Part shown: positions 58,971-64,000 of the stretch, piece after piece | Layout: the number at the start of each line of letters is the position of its first letter | How positions within the stretch are numbered: position 1 is the stretch's first letter | Position numbers and translations under genes: made by a program | Notes under the pieces: model-generated | Database searches by the model: none | Seen by the model: only the letters and a program-made list of their open reading frames with translations | What the model was told of the DNA's origin: nothing | From: Hasllibacter sp. MH4015 | GTDB lineage: Bacteria > Pseudomonadota > Alphaproteobacteria > Rhodobacterales > Rhodobacteraceae | Direction: 5' to 3' | NCBI RefSeq assembly: GCF_020177575.1 | Contig: NZ_JAHTBK010000001.1 | Span: 3,550,001-3,614,000 of the forward strand | DNA: 64,000 bases

Positions 58971-60152
58971 ATGAGTTTTTCCGTGTTGATGGATTTCGTC
59001 GCGGCGTTGGCGGTCATGGCGCTGCTGGCGGAGAGTTATGGCTTCGTGCGCCGCAGATTTGTGGGCGCGCTGCTTGCGCCGTCGGTTCTGGGCATCCTGT
59101 TCGGCATCCTCGCGGTGGTGCAGATGCACAACCCGATCGAGCCCTTTGAGGGCCTGATCATTGATATGCGGGCGGTCCCGGTGGCCTTGGCCGGCGCGTT
59201 TCTTGGATGGCGCGGCGTTCTGCCTTGCGTGGCAATCGCGCTTCTGGGGCGGTGGGAATTGGGCGGCGTGGGGATGCTCGCGGGCTGGATCAGCATCGTG
59301 ATCGCCGCCTTGGCCGGCATCATCTGGGCGCGCAAGACTGCGCATCTGGGCGATCGCGGCTTCCCGATCCTGCTTGGGCTGGCCCTTGCGATGTCGTCCC
59401 ATCTCTTGGGCGCGTTGGCCTTGCCAAGTGATTTGGCCGCGTGGTTCCTGATGAATGCTGGCCTTCCGATCCTCGCGGCCAACCTGGTCGCGGTGCCGAC
59501 GCTTGCCGCCCTGATGGAGCGGGAGAATCGGCGTATCCGGATCATGGACGAGATGCAGGCAGCGGCAACGCGCGACCCGGAAACGGGGCTGCTGACCGGC
59601 CCCGCATTTGCGCGCGACGTGACAAATGCCTTCGCCGCCCACTCGCTTGGGACATATGCGGGCCTTCTTGCAATCGAGCCGCGATTTGACGCCTTCAACG
59701 CGGTTTTGGCGCGCGCCGGGCTGAAGACCCATCGGCACGGCATCAATCGCCACGGGCTTGAATCGTTTCTGTCCCAAGCCAACTTGGCCGGACAAACGGA
59801 AGGCGGGCGCGTCCTGATCCCGCTGACCCAGGATGAGATGCTCGTCGCGCCACAGCTTGTCGACGATATCCGACACGACCTTCAGGATCGGTCGCGTGAC
59901 ACTGGCGGTGCGGCGATGAGGTATCACGTGACCGCCGTACCACTGAGCGATCCGGCGATGTTCCTGCGTGTCATCGAGAATGAGGCGAACGCGGAGGACG
60001 CCCCTTGGTACCAGATGCGCCGGGCCGAGATGTCGCCCCTGCGGCCGGGCCAGAAAAGCGCCCTGCGCCGTGGTCGATTGTTCAGCCCGGCGGAACATGA
60101 CGCGCTGTTCCGCAAGGCCGACTTCCTGATGGACCGCCGCAAGATAAACTGA
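58971..60152 (+). CDS. Membrane sensor protein with a degenerate GGDEF-like domain
   Basis: This protein of about 393 residues has an N-terminal hydrophobic region of five to six helices reminiscent of the 5TM-5TMR/LytS sensor fold (FVGALLAPSVLGILFGILAV, then VPVALAGAFLGWRGVLPCVA). Near residue 198 begins ATRDPETGLLTGPAFARDV, which resembles the start of a GGDEF domain (usual DxLTGLxNRRAF). However, no GG[DE]EF motif follows, so it is unlikely to make cyclic-di-GMP. The start could be the ATG at 58971 or a GTG at 58944; I prefer the former. The role is unknown. Confidence 0.7.
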   Translation: MSFSVLMDFVAALAVMALLAESYGFVRRRFVGALLAPSVLGILFGILAVVQMHNPIEPFEGLIIDMRAVPVALAGAFLGWRGVLPCVAIALLGRWELGGVGMLAGWISIVIAALAGIIWARKTAHLGDRGFPILLGLALAMSSHLLGALALPSDLAAWFLMNAGLPILAANLVAVPTLAALMERENRRIRIMDEMQAAATRDPETGLLTGPAFARDVTNAFAAHSLGTYAGLLAIEPRFDAFNAVLARAGLKTHRHGINRHGLESFLSQANLAGQTEGGRVLIPLTQDEMLVAPQLVDDIRHDLQDRSRDTGGAAMRYHVTAVPLSDPAMFLRVIENEANAEDAPWYQMRRAEMSPLRPGQKSALRRGRLFSPAEHDALFRKADFLMDRRKIN

Positions 60153-60160
60153 TGCTAGGT

Positions 60161-60190
60161 GGCGGATGCAGCGGCTGAGTTGCATCCGCC
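60161..60190. repeat. Perfect 10-base inverted repeat between the membrane sensor gene and accA
   Basis: GGCGGATGCA (60161-60170) and TGCATCCGCC (60181-60190) are perfectly complementary, with a 10-base loop. There is no T run after it, so it is not a standard terminator. A weak candidate accA promoter -35 (TTGCAT, 60180-60185), 17-base spacer and CATATA overlaps its right arm. Confidence 0.55.
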
Positions 60191-60257
60191 CCCACGGGTT
60201 GTCATATACCAAGGCGGCCCGATGATGCTCGGGCCATGGCAACGAGGGTCAGGCGCG

Positions 60258-61217
60258 ATGAACTATCTCGATTTCGAAAAGCCGCTGGCGGAGATCGAAG
60301 GCAAGGCCGAGGAATTGCGCGCCATGGCCCGCCGCGAAGAAGGCATGGATGTCGAGGATCAGGCCGCCGCGCTCGACAAGAAGGCCGCCGATTTGCTGCG
60401 CGACCTTTACACCGACATGACGCCTTGGCGGAAATGCCAGGTGGCGCGGCACCCCAACCGGCCCCATTGCAAGGACTACATCAAGGCGTTGTTCACCGAG
60501 TATACGCCGCTGGCCGGAGACCGGAATTTTGCGGACGACCACGCCGTCATGGGCGGTTTGGCGCGGTTCAACGACCGCCCCGTCGTCGTCATCGGCCACG
60601 AGAAGGGGTTCGACACCAAGACGCGGATCGAGCGCAATTTCGGCATGGCCCGCCCCGAAGGGTATCGCAAGGCCGTGCGGCTGATGGAGATGGCCGACCG
60701 CTTCAACCTCCCGATCCTGACGCTCGTCGACACGCCCGGCGCCTATCCCGGAAAGGGCGCGGAGGAGCGTGGCCAGTCCGAGGCGATTGCCCGATCCACC
60801 GAAACCTGCCTTCAGGTGGGTGTGCCGCTTATCTCCGTCATCATCGGGGAAGGCGGGTCCGGCGGGGCCGTGGCCTTCGCGACCGCCGACCGCCTCGCCA
60901 TGCTGGAGCACTCGATCTATTCCGTCATCAGCCCCGAGGGCTGCGCGTCGATCCTGTGGAAGGATGCCGAAAAGATGCGCGAAGCGGCGGAAGCCTTGCG
61001 CCTGACGGCGCAGGATCTTCACCGCCTTGGTGTCTGCGACGTGGTCATCAAGGAACCGCTCGGCGGGGCGCAGCGCGACAAGGACGCGGCTATCGCGGCG
61101 GTGGGCAAGGCGCTGGCATCGATGCTGGCAGGGTTCGGAGAGGCGGATCGCGACAGCCTTATTGCAAGCCGTCGGCGGAAATTCCTCGATATGGGGTCAA
61201 AGGGGCTGGCCGCCTGA
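60258..61217 (+). CDS. accA: Acetyl-CoA carboxylase carboxyltransferase alpha subunit
   Basis: This 319-residue subunit transfers the carboxyl group from biotin to acetyl-CoA, starting fatty acid synthesis; accD and accBC are elsewhere. The N-terminal coiled-coil ([20 protein letters not shown]) is followed by crotonase-fold motifs: [60 protein letters not shown] and [19 protein letters not shown]. The start at 60258 is the family N-terminus; an upstream in-frame extension covers the hairpin and is not coding in character. Confidence 0.97.
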   Translation: MNYLDFEKPLAEIEGKAEELRAMARREEGMDVEDQAAALDKKAADLLRDLYTDMTPWRKCQVARHPNRPHCKDYIKALFTEYTPLAGDRNFADDHAVMGGLARFNDRPVVVIGHEKGFDTKTRIERNFGMARPEGYRKAVRLMEMADRFNLPILTLVDTPGAYPGKGAEERGQSEAIARSTETCLQVGVPLISVIIGEGGSGGAVAFATADRLAMLEHSIYSVISPEGCASILWKDAEKMREAAEALRLTAQDLHRLGVCDVVIKEPLGGAQRDKDAAIAAVGKALASMLAGFGEADRDSLIASRRRKFLDMGSKGLAA

Positions 61218-61240
61218 TCGCGCGGCCCCGCCGGCTGATA

Positions 61241-61456
61241 CTACCGGCGCACGAACACCACACCGGCGAACATCATCACGGCCGCCGCGACCAGCGCGCA
61301 TCCCGACAGCACCATCACGCTGACCGCGTCCGAGCATTGCGCGGCCCCCGGGCAACCGCGCTGACCGAAATCGGTGATCGCGGCGAATAGCGTGAAACCG
61401 GCCAGAACCGCGATCAGCACCCCGGCAAGGAACAGCAGGTAGGCCAACGCCTTCAC
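61241..61456 (-). CDS. Small membrane protein after the PNPOx-like gene
   Basis: This 71-residue protein has two hydrophobic helices (LAYLLFLAGVLIAVLAGFTL and VLSGCALVAAAVMMFAGVVF) separated by a loop with two Cys (RGCPGAAQCSD). The start is most likely the second of two GTG codons (61456), overlapping the upstream stop by GTGA. No family is recognised; its position and codon character support a real gene at the end of the ftsE-ftsX-plsC cluster. Confidence 0.62.
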   Translation of the reverse strand: MKALAYLLFLAGVLIAVLAGFTLFAAITDFGQRGCPGAAQCSDAVSVMVLSGCALVAAAVMMFAGVVFVRR

Positions 61457-62052
61457 CACATCTTCGCCTTGGCGTATTCGGGGTAGCCCTTGTCGTAGGT
61501 GTCGCCGTCGAATTCTGCGACCATTTCCTTGATGAAGGCACCGGCGGTCGGAAGCCCTTCCGCGTCATCGCGCGCCCAGAGGTCCGACCGCATGAGCGCC
61601 TTCGCGCATTGGAAGTAAACCTCCTCCGCCGAGACGACGATGACCGATTTCGGGTGGCGGCCCTTCTGCTCGAAACTCTCGGTCAGGTCGGGATCGACGC
61701 TCAGCTTTGCGGTGCCATTAATGCGCACCACGCTATGCGCACCGGGCACCATGAACATGAGCGACACGCGCCCGTCCCGCACGATGTTGCGCAAGCTGTC
61801 GATCCGGTTGTTGCCGCGCCAATCTGGCAGCCAAAGCGTCGTGTCGTCCACGATGCGCACGACCGGCCCATCGTCTCCGCGCGGGCTGGCGTCGGTGCCT
61901 TCGGGACCGACCGTGGACAGGATCACGAACCGCGCGGCGTCGATCCATGTGCGGTAGTGGGGCGTCAGGCGAGGTGTGACCTTGGCAACCGAGTTCGGCG
62001 CAGGCGCCCCATAAAGTGCTTCAAGCCTTTCGATATCTTCAATGATCTGCAC
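61453..62052 (-). CDS. Pyridoxamine 5'-phosphate oxidase-like FMN-binding protein
   Basis: This 199-residue split-barrel flavin protein resembles the MSMEG_1061-type PNPOx group. Features include FVILSTVGPEGTDASPRGDD, LWLPDWRGNNRIDSLRNIVR and VPGAHSVVRINGTAKLSVDP, the usual FMN-binding surface. These proteins reduce cofactors such as F420 or unknown substrates; the true PNPOx reaction is unlikely. Its start overlaps the end of plsC by 14 bases. Confidence 0.88.
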   Translation of the reverse strand: MQIIEDIERLEALYGAPAPNSVAKVTPRLTPHYRTWIDAARFVILSTVGPEGTDASPRGDDGPVVRIVDDTTLWLPDWRGNNRIDSLRNIVRDGRVSLMFMVPGAHSVVRINGTAKLSVDPDLTESFEQKGRHPKSVIVVSAEEVYFQCAKALMRSDLWARDDAEGLPTAGAFIKEMVAEFDGDTYDKGYPEYAKAKMW

Positions 62053-62764
62053 GGAAGCCAGCCTCCTCTAGAAGGGCGGTGCTGGAGACTTCGATCTCGG
62101 CCTCCAGCTTTGCCATGAACGCTTCTTTCGGCAGGCCCGGTTCGATCCGCGGCAGGAACTCCACAACGGCCGTGCCGGGGGATCGCAGGATGCCGCGCTT
62201 GGGCCAGTAGAGGCCGACATTCGTGGACACCGGAACGCAGGGCTGTCCCAGTTGATCGTAAAGCGCGCCGGTGCCCACCTTGTAGGGCGCGATGGCCCCC
62301 GGTGCCGTGCGCGTGCCCTGGGGATAGATGATCAATTGCCCGCCCTGCTGCTTGCCGCTGCGCACATCGTCGAGCATCTTCTTGATCGCGACGCCACGCT
62401 TGCCGCGATTGACGGGAACGCAGCCCAGACGCAGGGCGTACTGCCCGAGGATCGGCGCAAACATCAGTTGGCGCTTCATGATGAACTTGCCGCGCGGAAC
62501 GGAATGGTAGATCGCCATGATATCGAGGAAGCTCTGGTGCTTGGCCGCGATCATCACCTCGTCCGTGGGTGGGGTGCCGCGGATGTCCAGCTTCAGGCCG
62601 ACCATCCATCCCATCGTCCAGAACACCCAACGACAGAACGTGTGGCAGGCCGCGTAGGCCCCGGCGGGACTGACCAGCGCGTAGGGAAAGAACACGAACG
62701 CGATCACCAGCATCGCCAGATACATCTGGATGATGAACAGCAGCGAGCGGATCCACTGGATCAT
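62039..62764 (-). CDS. plsC: 1-acyl-sn-glycerol-3-phosphate acyltransferase
   Basis: This 241-residue inner-membrane enzyme makes phosphatidic acid from lysophosphatidic acid. The catalytic HX4D motif is HQSFLD; the second motif FIMKRQLMFAPILGQYALR and the substrate motif IYPQGTRTAPG follow. One N-terminal membrane helix (SLLFIIQMYLAMLVIAFVFF) anchors it. The start (62764) overlaps the ftsX stop by ATGA, so phospholipid synthesis and division genes are coupled here. Confidence 0.94.
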   Translation of the reverse strand: MIQWIRSLLFIIQMYLAMLVIAFVFFPYALVSPAGAYAACHTFCRWVFWTMGWMVGLKLDIRGTPPTDEVMIAAKHQSFLDIMAIYHSVPRGKFIMKRQLMFAPILGQYALRLGCVPVNRGKRGVAIKKMLDDVRSGKQQGGQLIIYPQGTRTAPGAIAPYKVGTGALYDQLGQPCVPVSTNVGLYWPKRGILRSPGTAVVEFLPRIEPGLPKEAFMAKLEAEIEVSSTALLEEAGFRADH

Positions 62765-63663
62765 TTCAGGCCCCTGAGCGTGCGGAAGGCCGCGATGCGC
62801 GTAGCCGCAAAGGCGGTGGCCGCGGCGAGCGGCGGGATCAGAAGCGGCCAGATCCACGATGCGCCCGAAAAGCGAAGGCCGGTCAGGATCGCCGCAGTGT
62901 CCCGTGCGGATGGCAGGATCATCACCGCAAGGATGCCCGCCACCGTGCCCGCGGCGGCCCCGGTCAAGGCCCGGATGGTGAAGCGCCGCACGAAGGCGCG
63001 CGCGATATAGCTGTCGCGCGCCCCCACAAGGCGCATTACGCGGATCACCTGTTCGTTGGCCGAAAGGGCCGATTGGGCGGCCAGCGTGACCATCGCGCCG
63101 GTGGCGGCAAGGATCAGGATCAGGGCAAGCGCCCCCAGGAGCCGCAGGCGGGAGGCAGCTTCGACCAGGGGCCGCCGCCATCGGTCATGGTCGTCCAGCA
63201 CCGCGCCCGGCGCTTCGGCGGCCAGGCGCTGGCGCAACCCGTCGGCGTCGAAGCCGCCCGCCGTTTCCGTGATTTCGATCAGGCGCGGGATGGGAAGGTC
63301 GTCCAGTGGCAGGTCCGGGCCGAACCACGGCGCAAGCAAAGCCTGTTGATCCTCGTCGCTCAACGCATTGGCGCTTTCCACGCCGGGCGTCTGTTCCAGC
63401 ACGGTCAGAACGGCCCAGGTCTGGGCCTCCAACTCCGCCGGGGGGGCGGAAATGCGGATGGTGGAGGATTGGGCGAGGCTGTCGGACCAGCGATCGGCCA
63501 GGCGCCCCGACGCAGTGGACAGGGCCATGGCGAAGACGGCAAGGAACGCCATCGCCGCGGCCGTCGCAAGGGTCAGGCGCGCCGATTGCCCGCTGCGGGG
63601 AACCACGCGATCCGCCTGGCTGTCGCCGCGCACCAAAGCCAGAAGATCGCCGCGCACGCTCAT
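62761..63663 (-). CDS. ftsX: Cell division protein FtsX
   Basis: This 300-residue membrane subunit of FtsEX regulates peptidoglycan hydrolases at the septum. It has an N-terminal helix ([20 protein letters not shown]), an extracytoplasmic domain ([20 protein letters not shown] and around), and three C-terminal helices including [19 protein letters not shown]. The start overlaps the ftsE stop by four bases (ATGA). It is shorter in the loop than some homologs but complete. Confidence 0.92.
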   Translation of the reverse strand: MSVRGDLLALVRGDSQADRVVPRSGQSARLTLATAAAMAFLAVFAMALSTASGRLADRWSDSLAQSSTIRISAPPAELEAQTWAVLTVLEQTPGVESANALSDEDQQALLAPWFGPDLPLDDLPIPRLIEITETAGGFDADGLRQRLAAEAPGAVLDDHDRWRRPLVEAASRLRLLGALALILILAATGAMVTLAAQSALSANEQVIRVMRLVGARDSYIARAFVRRFTIRALTGAAAGTVAGILAVMILPSARDTAAILTGLRFSGASWIWPLLIPPLAAATAFAATRIAAFRTLRGLK

Positions 63664-64000
63664 AAATCCGCCCCCGCCGCCATGATCTGCCCGCCCTGGA
63701 TGCGCAGGACGCGGGCCTGCACCTTTTGCTTCGCGGCCCGGATCAGGGCGAGGTCATGGGTCGCGATCACGACCGTTTTGCCAAGTTTGTTGAGCTCGAT
63801 CAGTAGGTTCAGCAGGCGCAGGGACATATCCCAATCGACGTTCCCCGTGGGCTCATCGGCCAGGATCAAATCGGGGTCCATGATGATCGCACGGGCCAGC
63901 GCCGCGCGCTGCCGTTCACCGCCCGACAGCTCGGGCGGAAGGGCGTTGGCGCGCGACGACAGGCCGACCCAGCCAACCAGTTCACTCAAATTCGCGTCCT
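63660..64000 (-). CDS. ftsE: Cell division ATP-binding protein FtsE, C-terminal part (runs off the window)
   Basis: This is the C-terminal part (113 codons) of the ABC ATPase that partners with FtsX. It includes the signature [15 protein letters not shown], Walker [13 protein letters not shown] and the switch His in [10 protein letters not shown], ending [12 protein letters not shown]. The frame remains open to base 64000, so the N-terminus with Walker A lies outside. It overlaps ftsX by ATGA. Confidence 0.94.
   Translation of the reverse strand, partial: DANLSELVGWVGLSSRANALPPELSGGERQRAALARAIIMDPDLILADEPTGNVDWDMSLRLLNLLIELNKLGKTVVIATHDLALIRAAKQKVQARVLRIQGGQIMAAGADL

Noticed and set aside
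1-64000. CRISPR arrays, tRNA or rRNA genes, transposases, integrases
   Set aside because: None were seen by reading; no regularly spaced direct repeats, tRNA-like folds or mobile-element protein motifs were found, although a dedicated scan was not possible.

Overview
The window is about 64 kb of GC-rich, gene-dense chromosome from an alphaproteobacterium, almost certainly a member of the Rhodobacterales (Rhodobacteraceae or roseobacter group). The main pointers are a Rhodobacter-type porin, an L-malyl-CoA/beta-methylmalyl-CoA lyase of the ethylmalonyl-CoA pathway, a three-gene peptide deformylase cluster followed by fmt, an ExoD-family protein, DUF3576 and DUF1244 proteins, and a redox-active (CGPC) CnoX. 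I see no tRNA or rRNA gene, CRISPR array, transposase, integrase or prophage gene. This looks like core chromosome with a few local insertions.

Layout. 1-5.8 kb: start of leuS, a DUF3576 lipoprotein, a porin with a long leader, a YggS-type PLP protein, an L,D-transpeptidase overlapping ribA, and a CenR-like OmpR-family response regulator whose 3' region looks like a small RNA. 5.8-13.1 kb: MFS transporter, alpha/beta hydrolase, exonuclease III, the cnoX / LON-domain / Trm112 cluster, two related small membrane proteins and a UbiH-like hydroxylase. 13.2-23.4 kb: amidase, DapC-like aminotransferase, ftsK, lolA, a lytic transglycosylase lipoprotein, AEC transporter, hspQ and the mlaA-mlaC lipid-transport pair. 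23.6-26.6 kb: a two-gene type I secretion exporter (ABC protein and HlyD adaptor) without an adjacent substrate. 26.7-33.6 kb: RidA, GDPD, a DUF482-type acyltransferase, PhhB, MscS, a Prx5-type peroxiredoxin, a ferredoxin reductase-like flavoprotein, rsmD and a HAD phosphatase. 33.7-41 kb: recQ, yaaA, an unusual gap rich in inverted repeats, DUF1244, N-formylglutamate amidohydrolase, pyk, exoD, rpmI and rplT. 41-47 kb: an OmpA-family envelope pair and pheS-pheT, with an AT-rich orphan gene wedged between the two synthetase subunits. 47-55 kb: ytoQ, a GST, mscL, a second RidA, ald with a divergent Lrp regulator, azlCD, mobA and a PatB-type lyase. 55-64 kb: def-def-def(degenerate)-fmt, mcl1, a membrane sensor with a broken GGDEF-like domain, accA, and the ftsE-ftsX-plsC-PNPOx cluster.

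Shared themes are translation and N-terminal processing (leuS, pheST, rpmI-rplT, def/fmt, rsmD, Trm112), envelope and division (ftsK, ftsEX, lolA, mlaAC, plsC, accA, L,D-transpeptidase, lytic transglycosylase, OmpA, MscS/MscL) and stress handling (hspQ, cnoX, yaaA, peroxiredoxin, RidA, recQ). Many neighbours overlap by the four bases ATGA or GTGA, indicating translational coupling.

The items most worth a second look are the SorX-like 3' RNA after the response regulator, the AT-rich gene inside pheS-pheT, the deformylase-like protein that has lost its catalytic residues, a palindrome-rich gap between yaaA and the DUF1244 gene, and a GC-hairpin element present twice. All functions are inferred from sequence reading and memory of protein families; no database search was possible.
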